Shown here piece after piece: positions 1 through 11,550 of a DNA stretch of 64,000 nt (position 1 is its first letter; every line of letters begins with the position of its first letter). The position numbers were made by a program, and so were the translations under genes. The DNA is taken from NCBI GenBank assembly GCA_036927565.1, contig JAYESD010000005.1, forward strand, positions 89,072,301 through 89,136,300, read 5' to 3'. The notes under the pieces were generated by a model, which worked only from the letters and a program-made list of their open reading frames with translations, was not told the origin of the DNA and ran no database searches. This DNA comes from Tuctoria greenei (Eukaryota; Streptophyta; Magnoliopsida; Poales; Poaceae).

Positions 1-572
1 TGCCATAGGCACTGCTGCCGGAGAGAAGACAGTATCTGTTGGCGGCACCAGCTTACATCTGGACACCAAGAGAGGAACAAATTTGGTGTCCGTCGAAGCG
101 GCTGAGGATGCACCCACTGGGGTCTCCAGAGAAGAGAAAGGTGTACCTGGTAGGATGGCTGGTGAGGATGGAGATTGGAGGCAGGGACAAAGGGGGGCTG
201 GTGTGGGCGCCGGCGAGGCAGGTGGGTCGGCGGCGGATGACGGGGGGACGACGGAGGGCTCACTCATCTTGGCCTCATTGCAGACCACCTTTTTGTTGTT
301 TGAACTTTGAAATGACTTTCAGGGACAGGATGGCAGAATGCCTTTCTCTGGATCACACCATACTGGAAACTCACTTGGCAACTCATCAATCAACCAGCAA
401 GGTGAGTGCGCCTTTGATGATACACCTCATACACAGAGACATGATCGTGGTGTTCAAAGCCAGGCTAGCAGTGGTCCAGCACACACCAAGGTGGTGCAAT
501 ACCCTTGCCGATGAATGTTATGGAGTGCAGGGACTTGGAGGCAATGTTCCAGTACATCTCAACATCCCAACT

Positions 573-648
573 CAGGCAGCTGCACTTTTGCAACAAGCAC
601 TAGCATCGGTCAGGCAGCTGCACTTTTGCAACAAGCACTAGCATCGGT
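573..648 (+). repeat. 38-bp perfect tandem duplication
   Basis: Two adjacent identical 38-bp copies (573-610 and 611-648), each starting CAGGCAGCTGCACTTTTG. They lie in the Gln/Ala/Ser-rich N-terminal part of LINE ORF1. The 38-bp length is not a multiple of three, so the duplication shifts the frame. Confidence 0.95.
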
Positions 649-1619
649 TGTGGATGCTGCTACTTCCAAGATCCAACCAGAAACACAGTTAAAGGCTGGG
701 CAGAACAACAAGCCCAGTGCTCAAGAAAATGCGATGATATACAAAGGGACAGGAGCGGAGATACCAGAGTCTTCAACAAAAAAAATTCAAAGAACAAAAA
801 TGGAAACAAACCTTACTGTCACAGGTGTTTCACAAAGGGCCGTACCGCGGAAGAATGTGTCAGGGCATTTTATTGTGAGATTTGTGAAAGCAATTAACAC
901 AACAAGGTGAAGTGCCCTGTTTTTAGAGCAGCCAGGCAATCCATTTGTGGTTTTGCGGTTGAGGACCTTAGCTTCTTTCATATACAGTACCCTCCATCTC
1001 AGAAAAACAAGTCTGACACAAGGACTGCAATTATTCAGGTGGTAGAGAGCCGTCTCACTGCTGCTAATATTATTGCTGAGTTAGGAGAGACTGGATGGAC
1101 CTGGCGGGTAGAAAAGATGGGTGCTAACACTTTCAAAATAGTATTTTCATCACGTGCAGAATTAAAACATATGGCTGAGGTGGGAACAGTGCAGTCAAGA
1201 ATTAATAAAGCTAAATTCAAGACTGAAGAGAAGGGTGCAGGAGTGGGAGCAAAGGCCAAACTCTTCAAGGTATGGATTCAATGCACTAGCTTGTCGGCTG
1301 AGTTAAAGGAATTTCCTGTTATATGGGTGGTAGGATCTGTGCTCGGGACATGACTTTCTCCAGGAACAATGAAAATTGTCGATTCATAGCGATGATCCTA
1401 GACCCGAACCTAATTCCTCATTCAGTCAATGTGGTCATCGATGAATACCTGTATGAGCTGAAATTCAGAGTTGAAAATAATATTCCAGAGAATAACACTG
1501 ATCCAATGGAAATGGGGGATTTTCAGGACGAGGATCTAATGGGAGGTGATAATGAAAATGACACTACAATGGGTCCAAGGGTGAATATGAATACGCAGTA
1601 CTCTCAAGGAGGAGCCAGC

Positions 1620-2200
1620 GACAAGGTTAAAAACCTTGCTGACTCCCAGCAGGGACGGCAACAAACCAGTGCCAATGAGGACCATATGTCAGTGAGCATG
1701 TATGTTACTTCTCAGCAGATCGTTGATCCGATGGAGGTGTGTGTACCATCTATTCCAGTCAATATAGCAAATACTTTGGTACATAATATTTTTGATGTAA
1801 TGGGTATGCAGGAAAATAATGAAGCCACCCTCCCTAGCCAGGAGGTGGAGAATAAGGGATTTGAGGATGAGAAACTGATGTGAGAAGATATTGGATATGT
1901 GGACAATATGAACCCAAAGTTGACTATTAGTGTGCAGCCCCCTGAGGAAGAAAACAGCAACAAGGATAAAAATGCTGTTGACTCCCAGCTGGGTCTGCAA
2001 TATACTAATGCCAGTATGGATAAATGTCGGTGACCATGTATACTTATTCTTAGCAGGGCACTGATCTGATAGAGGAGCGTGTTCAATCTCCTCCAGTCAA
2101 TGCATCAAATAATTCTATTCATGATAATTTTGATGAAATGAGTATGCAGGAAAAAAATGAAATTGACCCTCCTAGTCAGGAGGTGGAGAATACTGAAGCT
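1620..2200 (+). repeat. Diverged direct duplication inside LINE ORF1
   Basis: A segment at about 1620-1862 recurs at about 1959-2200. Shared landmarks in the same order are GACTCCCAGC, an ATGTATAC/ATGTATGT stretch, AATATTTTTGATG versus AATTTTGATGAAATG, ATGCAGGAAAA and AGGAGGTGGAGAAT. The copies are clearly diverged, so the event is older than most insertions in the window. Confidence 0.75.
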
Positions 2201-2763
2201 AAAAAACATGCTATGGCTAAAATGCTACAGAATGGTGAAGAAGATAATATCGAGGCCTGGATAAAGTGGGCGGCAATTCCAGAAGCCTCGCCCTCCATCT
2301 CTACAGCCAGGCGCAGCAAGCGCAGGTCGGCTGCAGGTGATGAACCCTCCATAGAACAAGCAAAAAAGCTCAAGGCCAAGAAAAATGAAGGTCAGATTCC
2401 CATGTCTTTTTTACTGTACTCAGATAATGTCATAAAAGGGCAGTTACAGTGTGCTGGGATTAAGGTGGGACATGACGAAAAATCGTCATTAGATGTGGTA
2501 GCTAAATGGAAGAGGGATAAGCAAGACAAATTAATCGTGTCTTCAGAAGTAGATAAGAAAACCGAGACTGTAGAGGCAGAGGAAAAAAATGAAGGATGAA
2601 ACGGAGTTGGACAATTTTATTCTAAACCACTTATGTTCGGATATTTTACATGAAGTGGTAGATACGAGCAGTGATTTTGATAATCCTACTGCTTGTACAG
2701 AATTATTGTCCAGTAGTGCACGCATAAAGAAAAGAGGGGGGAGACAACAATTCAATTGTTAAA

Positions 2764-2965
2764 ATGCAAGGTATTCTATGGAACAGTGACAGGTTTAGAG
2801 ACCCGAAGAAATTTAGATTTGTGTCAGACTTGACGAAGGAATATAGCCTAAGCTTTATAGGTATTTTAGAGACGGGTGCTAACAATTTTTCACCGACTTT
2901 TTTGAAAAACTTATGTGTCGGGAAGTAGTTTATTTGGCACTATAAAGAACCACACGGGAGATCGA
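2764..2965 (+). pseudogene. LINE ORF2, start of APE-type endonuclease
   Basis: ORF2 starts with ATG at 2764, immediately after the ORF1 stop. The translation shows the plant L1 endonuclease opening: a G-I-L-W-N-S start, then S-F-I-G-I-L-E-T-G with the catalytic Glu, then W-H-Y-K-E-P-H-G-R-S. There is one internal TAG near 2927. The frame is cut at 2965 by Copia-1 and resumes at about 31330 as R-G-M-I-L-S-F, which proves the two halves belong together. Confidence 0.85.
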
Positions 2966-3165
<200 letters not shown>

Positions 3166-5719
3166 ATATGGTATAAGGCTAACCCTAACCCTAATCCCCT
3201 CCCCTCCTCTCTCTCTCCCCATGTCACAGCCGCCAGGCACCCGTGTGCCGGTGCCGCCACTCACCGGCGCGTCGCCGTTGCCGCCCTTCCCAGCCACCGC
3301 AGCCTCCCTCCTGCACCAGCGGTCGGTTGTCCCCGACCCTGGAAACACCGCCGCCCGGCCTCGGGGCACCCGAATCCGGTGCCGTCGGTTCTGAAGCGAC
3401 GCAGCTCCCCTGTTCGCTGGCCGCGCCGGCCGCCCCCGGCCCTGAAACCGCCGCCGCCGCCTTTGGATCCACCGCCACCGGCTTGGGGGTGGCCAGATCT
3501 GGTGCCGCCGCCTCTAGATCCGCCATCGCCGGCCTGGGGCTGGCCGGATCCGCCGCAACCCCCACTGGAACAACCGCTGCCGCCCTTGGAACAGCCGCCG
3601 CCACCACCCCTGGGATCGTCGCTGCCGTCCTTGGGTTGGCCGGACCCACCATCGACCCCTCTTGGACCGCCGCCGCCATGGCTCCGGGAACTGTTGTTGC
3701 CGGCTGGACCCCCTCTGTCGCCGCCAGAGGCCTCGGGTTGGTCGGTTACGTCCCTGGTGTGGCGTTCCCCTACAACTCGGTGGTGCAACTGGACAGTCGG
3801 TCATCGCCCGTGTCTTGGCGCGCACCCAAGATCACGCCTGCCTTTGGGTTGCCACCTTGGCGTGCTGCATCACTGCTGCCACCGCCGCACACCGTTCCGT
3901 TGGCTGCCCTCTTCACCACTGTCGACGACCCGGGAGATCCGGCCCGTGGAGCTGGATAACCCTTTGCACCATCCTCCGGCGTCGCAGCGGCTCTCGTGGC
4001 CTCTCGTGAGCGTGAGCGGGTGATCACTCGTGCCCTGGAGCAGGAGCGTGCGTCTATGGCGGCTCTCACTCACCAGCTCGAGGAGGCTACACACCCGCAG
4101 TGGAGTGCCACCCACGAGCCCTCCTCAGGCGGTGGTGTTGCTTATAGCAAGTGACCTCCCTCGTAGCCGGTCTCCATGCTCAGGAGCAGTTTTCCCACAC
4201 ATACGGACGCTCGTCCCAGTTGTCCTCAACACCGACTCCACTTCGTACGCCAGGTGGCGTAACCTGCTTCTCCTCACATTGAGGCAGTTACACCTTGACG
4301 ACCACATCCTCCGGGATGACTCTCCGCTGGACGATTCCTACATCGTCATGGACAACTTGGTTCTTGTCTAGATCCTCGGCTCTCTCTCTGAGGCGCTGGA
4401 GGAGCTTGACGGGCTGGGTGGTGGCGGCACTGCTCGTCAGGCGTGGCTCATCCTCGAGCATCACTTCCAAGGGAGCTGCGCGACTCGAACTCTTCACATC
4501 CAGGCGCGGTTCGGAGCCATTGTCCAGGGCGACCTATCGGTCTCCACCTACTGTCGTTAGATGAAGGGTATGGCGGATGCTCTTCACGACCTTGGTGACC
4601 CCGTTCCGTAGACTTCCCCGTTCTTCAGGTCCTGCAGGGCCTGAATGAGCGCTACTCTCACCTCAGGACGGTGATTCTTCGTGAGGAGCCACTCCCGACA
4701 TTCGACAAGGTCTGATCAAATCTCGAGCTCGAGGAGATCACTTCTAGAGGCCCTGTTGTATCCTCGGCTGCCACAGCCTTCTACGGCTCTGGGCAGTCCT
4801 CCCGCCTTCCTCCACCTGCCACTCCTTCACGTGGACAGCCACCGCACCCACCTACCACCCGAGGGGCCCCTACCACCCTTTTGGTGGTAATCATCGTCGT
4901 GGTGGTCGTAAGCGCGGTGGCTGTGGCAGCACTGGCGGCAGTGGTGGCACCGTTCAGAGTGGTGGCACCGGTCAGGGTGGATTACCTTGGCCCACACCCT
5001 ACAACTTATGGACAGGCCAAATCTCCATGTGGCCTGGACCATCCCCGGGTCTCACGCCACCACATCCGTCTCGACCTCAGGCGGCCTACGTGGTCACTCC
5101 TACCCATGGTGGCCCTGGGTACCCGGTTGGAGCACAGTGGACTCCGACCTCTGGTGGGCCTGGCTACCCTACTACTAGTTCATCCACATACTGGGGTTGG
5201 GACGGACCAGGTAGCCAGCCCGAGTCTTCGATGCAGCACGCCACTCCTGACGGGTGGGACCGTCAGTCGCTGGCGGCCTCCTTCAGCACGATGACTCTCA
5301 CTCCACCCGAGGTTGACAGGATTGCTGACTCGGGCGCTTCGTACCAGACCACTCCTGACGCTGGTATACTCTCCTCTACCCACCCTTCCCACCCTTCTTA
5401 TCCTTCATCTATCGTTGTTGGGAATGAGTCTGTTCTTCCTGTCACCTCAGTAGGTGACTTGGTTCTTCGGGTTCTTTCCAGCTCCGAGGTGTTCTTGTTG
5501 CGCCTGACATTATTCAGAATCTTCTTTCTGTTTGTTATTTTACCACTGACAACCATGTTTCCATTGAGTTTGATCCTTTTGGTTTGTCTATGAAGGATCT
5601 TATACCTGACGTCTTCTGCTCCGTTGTGAGAGTTCGGGACCCCTGTACACGCTTCGTCTTCCAGCTTCCGCTTCGTCTTCACCTTTTGCTCTGACTACGA
5701 CAGCTTCTTCCACGACTTG
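3166..5719 (+). pseudogene. Copia-1 gag and protease (degenerate)
   Basis: Leader, gag and protease of Copia-1. The N-terminal part is a GC-rich Pro/Ala/Gly-rich stretch (about 3220-3960), then a Gag domain of the UBN2 type broken by frameshifts (about 4000-4760). A segment R-V-I-T-R-A-L-E-Q-E-R-A-S near 4010 and L-N-E-R-Y-S-H-L near 4640 match the same positions in Copia-2. The Gly-rich C-terminus lacks a visible CCHC knuckle. The protease centre A-D-S-G-A-S-Y is at about 5325-5345. The frame is interrupted by the solo LTR at 5720. Nothing suggests a host gene despite several long ORFs, which arise from GC-rich composition. Confidence 0.85.
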
Positions 5720-7543
5720 TGTAAGACCTATGTGTGCTGAATACATTGGCTTGTAGTGAATACACTTGCTTTGATGATAAAAGTTTTGAATATCACCAAA
5801 ACACCTTTTTATCAAGGTCCGACAGTAGGTACGGCTTGGTTTGGGTAGCTCCGGTTACGTTCGATGCTAGGTCCGACTAGCTTTGGTCAGCTCCGGTGAA
5901 GTTTTGTCTTTAGCTCCGGCATGTCTTTGATAGCTCCGACATGATTTTGATAGCTCCGTCGTGTTTTTGCTAAGCTCCGAAGTTGATTTTTCTAGCTCCG
6001 GCTTTTGGGATTACTAGTTCCGACTAGTTCTGATTAGCTCCGGCGCTAGGTCCTGCTAGCTTTGTAAGCTCCGGCGGGAGCTTGGTTCTACTAGCTTTTG
6101 TTAGCTCCGGCTCAAGGTACGGGTTGCTCTGGCAAGGTCCGGAACTTGACCGCAGTGCTTCGGCTTTTTATTTGCAATGTTTCGTACTTGCTTTACATTG
6201 TTGGAAAGTTTTCTTAGTATTCTTTTACTAAGTTTTTGGTGCGTTTTGGTTGATATGGAAGATATCGAGTTACTGTGGTTTTGCAACATGCTTATGTGAG
6301 GTTCTCACGTAGGGTGTTGTGTTTGGAACTAACTTGAGTCAAGTCGAGGACTTGGGCTTGTATGGATTGGTTCTTTATTCATATGCAGGTGTTGCTTGAG
6401 TTCAAGACATGGCTGGTGACGGGATCCATTGGACTAGTCTCAGGGAGGAGATGAGGTTCCAACAACCAAATTCAGGAGGAATTGTGGTTGAGCTGATCAG
6501 GAGGTTGCACAGCGTGATTGAATCAAGAACAATGCATATGAAGGTATCGTGGACGTCATTAGAAGATGTTTGCACGTGTGCAAGGAGTGCATGGACGTGG
6601 CTACATGGTTCCAAGACGTGATGAAGAGATGTGGACGTAAAGACTTGGTCAAAAAGATCCAACCGACTAGGTTATGGACTCAGACTGCGGCTGAGTTGGG
6701 TTTGACTCAAATATGGAAAGATTTGAGTTGGTTATGATAGGATTTCGTGTGGGTCACGAATTTGAGTTGTTTAGGAATGTGGGATACGTTCCTAAGGTGT
6801 TTGTAAGTCTTAAGATTGCTTCTATCTGCGTATAGAAGAATCCTAAGCAGTTATGGAAAGTTACGATTCGTGAACAGAGTAGGATTAGGTTCCTGATCTG
6901 AATTGAGTTGGCTTTCGAGCTGGTTATATAAGCAAGGGAGCCCAGAGCTCGTGGAGCGCGACTTTGGGGCTGTTCCTCTTGTGTTCTATTGAATAAAATT
7001 CGTAGTTTGAAGGAACTTTTCTGCCTTGTTCGTCCGACTTGTTCCAGACAAGTTTTACTCGTCGAGTTTCTGGACAGCATTACCTTTCGTCGGTGGTTTT
7101 ATCATAACTCGAGTTTTACAGATCCAATTGACGTGATTCTTTTTGGGTTGTCTTCACAACTTGATTGTCCATCATATGTCAAAATTTCACGGTCATTGTA
7201 TTTGTTATCTATGATCTACACGAGTTTCTTTGCAGCGTTCCAGAACTGTTTTTTTCTCGGGTAGGGCAGATTGACCATTGTTTGATCTTTCGATCATAAC
7301 TTGAGTTTTTCTCGACGGATTTGAGTGATTCTTTTTGTGTTGTCTTCATGACTTGATTCTCTCTGATATCTATCACTTTTGTCATGGTAAAACACGTTTA
7401 GATTAGTCTCACACATGATTTCTTTAACAGATCGTTTTCTGCCGAAAGGGTTTGGGGTTTAATTGTTTCCGCTGCGTAAGATTTTTAAATCTACCATTCA
7501 CCCCCCACCTCTGGTAGCTTTTCTTGTGCTATTTGATCCTACA
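5720..7543 (+). mobile_element. Solo LTR of a SIRE/Maximus-type Copia element
   Basis: A 1824-bp block begins TGTAAGACC and ends GATCCTACA, with target duplications ACTTG (5715-5719) and AATTG (7544-7548), one mismatch. The end, with CCGCTGCGTAAG, an ATTCACCCCCC run and GATCCTACA, is characteristic of SIRE/Maximus LTR termini. A TATA box (TTATATAAG) lies near 6925. No PBS, internal coding region or second LTR is present, so this is a solo LTR. ORFs of 60-90 codons inside it show no recognisable protein. Confidence 0.8.
5840..6115 (+). repeat. AGCTCCG-type degenerate short repeat cluster
   Basis: In the U3 part of the solo LTR the heptamer TAGCTCCG or close variants (TAGTTCCG, AAGCTCCG) recur at irregular 20-35 bp spacing about a dozen times. 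It looks like an LTR enhancer-type subrepeat; function is not shown. Confidence 0.7.
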
Positions 7544-8239
7544 AATTGGCATCACCGTATCGACCACCCCTGTGTTGATGTCATGTCTAAGTTGTCTAGT
7601 AGTTCAGTGATTTCGTGTACTAGGGGCACTCATGAGTCTGTGTGTCATGGTTGTCAGCTTGGTCGTCATGTTCAACTTCATTTTCCGCACTCTGTTACTC
7701 ATGTTGAGTGGATTTTTGATCTGATTCACTATGATCTTTGGACTTCTCCTATTATCGGTGTTTCGGGTTATAAGTATTACTTGGTGATTCTTGATGATTA
7801 CTCTCACTATTCTTGGACTTTTCCCTTGTGATTGAAGTTTGATACTTTCATCACCCTCTCTCTCTTCTTGGCATGGCTGTCCACCCAGTTTGGGCGCACT
7901 ATTCAAGCCATCCAGTGTGATAACGGACGCGAGTTTGACAACTCTTTGTCCCGTGACTTCCTCCTCTCTCGCAGTGCCCAGTTACGTATGTCTTGCCCGT
8001 ACACTTCCCCACAGAACGGCAAGGCCGAACGCATGATTCATACCACTAACAATGTCATGCGTTCCCTTATGTTTCAGGCCTCCGTTCCTGCTCGGTACTA
8101 GGCAGAGGCTCTTCACACCACCACCTTCCTCAATAATTGCCTTCCTACTAAGGAGATTAGTGCTCCCACTCCTCACTTTGCCCTTTTTGGCACCACTCCT
8201 CTCTACGACCACCTTCGAGTGTTTGGGTGCACTTGCTAC
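7544..8239 (+). pseudogene. Copia-1 integrase (first part)
   Basis: Integrase resumes after the solo LTR. It shows the zinc-binding region with W-H-H-R and C-H-G-C-Q-L-G-R, then the catalytic core: D in H-Y-D-L-W-T-S, D in Q-C-D-N-G-R-E-F and E in N-G-K-A-E-R-M. All three acidic residues are present. Two in-frame stops (near 7830 and 8100) break the frame. It is cut at V-F-G-C-T-C-Y by the Tat element at 8240. Confidence 0.88.
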
Positions 8240-9082
8240 TGTCAGTACCCTACGTACCGAGTACCCCATGATACCACAAGAAGTGCAAGGGAATTCCACC
8301 TGTCAAAGTTGAAGACCTCCGCAGGCCCCACGTGTCAAACGGCACTGGACCCACCTCCTACATAGGGGAGCTCCAACACTGCCACGTGTAACACAAGACC
8401 GGAGCTTCACCCTTTACATAGGGTAGCTTCGCAATTGACACGTGTACAGTGACCCCGGGCCTAACCCCCAGTAGAATGAAGCTCCGGTGCCTCCACGTGT
8501 ATAGCAGCTTCAGACCTACCTTCCCGCAAGGGAAAGCTTCGGAGCTGCCACGTGTCAAGCCTTTGGACCTACCCCACCAACGGGAATACAGACGAATCTC
8601 CAACGACACAAGTATTCAAAGGACTCTTATTGCTACGATTACAAGACCTGATTATGCTCCATTAATGCACTATTAATGGCGCACGATCAGAAGACCCTTA
8701 ATGCTGGTAACGCCACCATTAAGGGGCGTTATCAGCGTTATTAGGGTGCTTAAACATACTTAATTGTGTATTAGGCAAGAATAATCGTCGGGGCCACATG
8801 TCGGGCCAGGCAACCCATGTAACAGCCACCCCTTGGTCTGTAAAAGGGATGTGCTGCTCGATACAAAACAAGCAAGCTCATACGCACGCCAGCACTACTA
8901 AAATCCTCAATACAACAACACACACCCCGTGGAGTAGGGTATTACGCTCAGGCAGCCCGAACAACGTAAATCATTTGTGTCATCATCTTGTCTAAGATCT
9001 CCACGTGCCCAAACCGATACAGGAACCTCCGCGGGCTATATTTTAGTAGTACCGGGAGAAGTGTCGTTCGTACGCTTCGACA
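8240..9082 (+). repeat. Tat element 5' LTR
   Basis: 843 bp, TGTCAGTACC to GCTTCGACA. The promoter part has five CACGTG boxes (8329-8554) and a TGTAAAAGGG TATA-like site near 8838. The last third, with CCCCGTGGAGTAGGGTATTA, is shared with the solo LTR at 25450 and, in reverse, with the element at 27133-30896. Confidence 0.9.
8329..8554 (+). promoter_or_regulatory. Regular array of five G-box (CACGTG) motifs in U3
   Basis: CACGTGT occurs at 8329, 8383, 8439, 8494 and 8549, spaced 54-56 bp, each preceded by a GGAGCT- or CCTCC-type segment, so the LTR carries a degenerate tandem array of about 55 bp. CACGTG and ACGTGTC are the cores bound by plant bZIP/bHLH (ABRE/G-box) factors. The 3' LTR repeats the pattern from 23974. 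Responsiveness is inferred, not shown. Confidence 0.75.
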
Positions 9083-9106
9083 TTTGGCGCGCCAGGTAGG
9101 GGGCGC
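9083..9106 (+). other. Primer binding site of the Tat element
   Basis: TTTGGCGCGCCAGGTAGGGG directly follows the LTR end. Its position, and its exact reverse complement next to the LTR at 29751, identify it as the PBS shared by these related elements. The matching tRNA was not determined. Confidence 0.7.
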
Positions 9107-9119
9107 CTAAGATCACAAG

Positions 9120-10539
9120 ATGGTGAACTCTACTGCAGGATCATCCAACGGCAATAACGATGTGCAACCTGTTGGAGGGAATCCTTCCAACATGCAGCAA
9201 CCAGCGGGCACTGTTGTCCCGATAGACATCGTACCACCACCACTATCTGCTCCGATGAACAATGCTGGACAGCAGGATGAGGTACTTGTGTCGGTCACAG
9301 CATCGGCAAACAACAACCCTGAGAACGTGCTAATTGTTGCGCGAACTCTATTGGAACGCCCACCAGTGCCCAAAGCATATCAGGGTGCGATGGAGCAGTG
9401 GCGTGCTGATGTGCAGCATTTGGTTGCAGTCGCAACCGATGCCATTAGCAACCAAGGTCCTCCGCCTTTGGGGCAGGCACCAGCTCAACGTAGGACCTTG
9501 TCTGGAAGACTTGGTCCTCACATGTCACAGCACCGAAGGCATGCTGTATCTCAATAGGTGACGTCGTTGCCTTCTGGGGCGCGTCGCACTCATACCATGT
9601 CGAGACTTTCGACACACGATCTGCGGTCGGAACTCGATTGCCACTAGAGACAGCAAGACGGTCGTGTCCATATCGAGCGTGCTCGTGAGAGGTGAGAAGC
9701 TCAGGACAACCCTGCTCTAGTGGGAGTATGGGGGAGGTTGTTCTTCCTTGGCCATGCACCTATGCATGGTTTGTTGGCCACAGAAGTTCCAGCCACATCT
9801 GCCGGAGAAATTCGACGATACTGTCAACCCCACCGAGTTCCTTCAAATCTACTCCATTGTTATACTTGCAGCAGGAGGCAATGAGGCCGTGATGGCCAAT
9901 TACTTCCCGATGGCTCTGACTGGGACCGCTAGGTCCTGAGTCATGAGTCTTCCACCCAACTCCATCAATAGTTGGGCGGAACTATGCCAACAGTTAACTC
10001 CCAAATTCGGGAGTTCTTACACCCGGCCTGGCACTGAACTGGACTTGTTTGCGGTGAAGCAAACAACATGGGAATTGTTGTGATCCTTTATCCAGTGGTT
10101 TTCTTAGGTACGCAATACCATCCCTTCTATCTCGAATGCTTCTGTTATTATCGCATTCAGACAGGGCGTCCGAGACAAGAAAATACTGGAGAAGCTGGTG
10201 ATGAAAGAATTCACTAGCGTTACGAAGTTCTTCAGTCTGGCTGACAAATGCGCCTGGGCCGCAGAGGGCCGGGAAATGCACTCAAAGACAGTTCCAGAGG
10301 CTAATAAAAAGTCCTCCAAAGCTGAAGCCACTACCTCCGGAGGTGGCAAAAAGAAGAAGAAGTACAACGGCAAGAAGAAGCCATCGGCCGGCACACCTAC
10401 TGTTGCGGCTGCTGCTGCTCCAGGTGGTCGGGGGCCACGCCCTGAAAAACGACCTCGTCCTTCGTCAGAAGACGGCAACAGCTCTAAAATGTGGTGTCCG
10501 ATCCATAAGACGGACAAGCACAGTCTCGAGGACTGTTGA
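9120..10539 (+). pseudogene. Tat element gag (broken)
   Basis: The first ATG after the PBS is 9120. The N-terminal 145 codons are open and Asn/Pro/Gln-rich, with W-R-A-D-V-Q-H-L-V near the end, then TAG at 9555. Gag core fragments follow at about 9780-10180 in changing frames (including E-K-F-D-D-T-V-N-P-T-E-F-L). The C-terminal 113 codons (10198-10539) carry a Lys-rich basic stretch and the Tat-type zinc finger C-P-I-H-K-T-D-K-H-S-L-E-D-C, a C-X2-H-X4-H-X4-C motif. At least two stops and a frameshift separate the parts. Confidence 0.82.
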
Positions 10540-10557
10540 GAGGTCCAAAACCTTGTC

Positions 10558-11316
10558 GTGCGCTATAACAAGCGCCGAGAAGAAGCTCCTTTCTGTGAAC
10601 GGGAAGGAAAACAGAAAGTTGACGAAGCTCTGAAGGTTGTCTACAACACAGTAGACTATGATTCCGACATCTCTGACAACGAGCGTCAAAATACCCTGAA
10701 CACCATTTATGGTGGTTCCTGGGACATCACTTCTCGCCGCGTTCTCAAGACAATGTGGCGGGACATGGCCGCTGTAGCTCCTACTGCCAGGGCGGAACCT
10801 CATACGAGATGTATGGACTTTCCCATCACCTTCGATGCTACGGACTGCCCCCGAAACATGATCGGAGCTGGCCAGTTACCACTGATGGTATCTCCTACCA
10901 TCAACAACATTCAGCTTTACCATGTTTTGGTGGACGGAGGTGCGGGGCTGAACCTCCTGAGCTACGAAGCCTTCGTCAAGCTCCAGCTCCGACCTTCGAA
11001 CCTTCATCCCTCATGCCCTTTCTCTAGGGTAGGTCCGGGGGCCATTAGCCCTGTCGGATCCATCACACTACCGGTGACCTTCGGAACTCGGGAGAAATAC
11101 AGGACCGAGAAGCTGATCTTTGACGTTGAACAGATCAGCTTACCATTCAATGCCATCTTGGGCAGGCCTGCCTTGTACAGGTTCATGGTTGCGGCTCATT
11201 ATGGCTACATGGTATTGAAGATGCCAATACCCTCTGGCGTTCTCCGCATTCGCGGAGACCGTACTGCAGGAATCACTGCACTAGAAGAACTCCATGCGCT
11301 TGCAACTGCGCAGTAG
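10558..11316 (+). pseudogene. Tat element aspartic protease region
   Basis: An open stretch of 252 codons after gag. The active-site region reads V-L-V-D-G-G-A-G-L-N-L-L, close to the D-G-G-A/S form of plant Gypsy proteases. A second hallmark, A-I-L-G-R-P-A-L-Y, is near 11150-11175. No intact junction to gag upstream or to reverse transcriptase downstream remains (TAG at 11314). Confidence 0.82.
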
Positions 11317-11550
11317 GAGGCATCCGGCAAAGAGATCACTGCTCAACCCTCGAGCTCTCATCATCGCGGCTCAACCTCTACACCACGTGTGCAACCAAGC
11401 GGCGACACCGATGTTCTCGTCAAAGTCATCCAAATCAGTTCTAATGCTGATCAGACCACTCGTATGTCAGGAGGTCTGAATAACAAACAGGAACTCACGC
11501 TCATCACTTTCCTCCGGGCGAATGTTGACGTGTTTGTCTGGCAACCATAA

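Larger units (their letters stand above)
1..2762 (+). pseudogene. L1-type LINE, ORF1 (decayed)
   Basis: ORF1 (nucleic-acid-binding chaperone) of an L1-type LINE whose 5' end lies before the window. Two tandem zinc knuckles are read at 817-915. The first is C-X2-C-X3-G-R-X4-C, with Arg where His is expected. The second is C-X2-C-X4-H-X4-C with a TAA inside it. A region resembling the plant LINE ORF1 N-terminal domain follows (about 960-1470), then an acidic, Asn/Glu-rich tail with a basic KRR patch near 2310. Frames change several times, with stops near 1880, 2030 and 2598. ORF1 ends with TAA at 2760-2762, one base before the ORF2 ATG at 2764, a compact bicistronic spacing. The first 300 bases show no clear coding pattern; they may be LINE 5' region. 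The LINE assignment is firm because ORF2 follows directly; exact domain limits are not. Confidence 0.7.

Noticed and set aside
8329..8554. Regularly spaced short repeats resembling a CRISPR array
   Set aside because: The spacers are themselves related to each other, the repeat core is only 7 bp, no cas genes exist, and the array lies inside a plant LTR.
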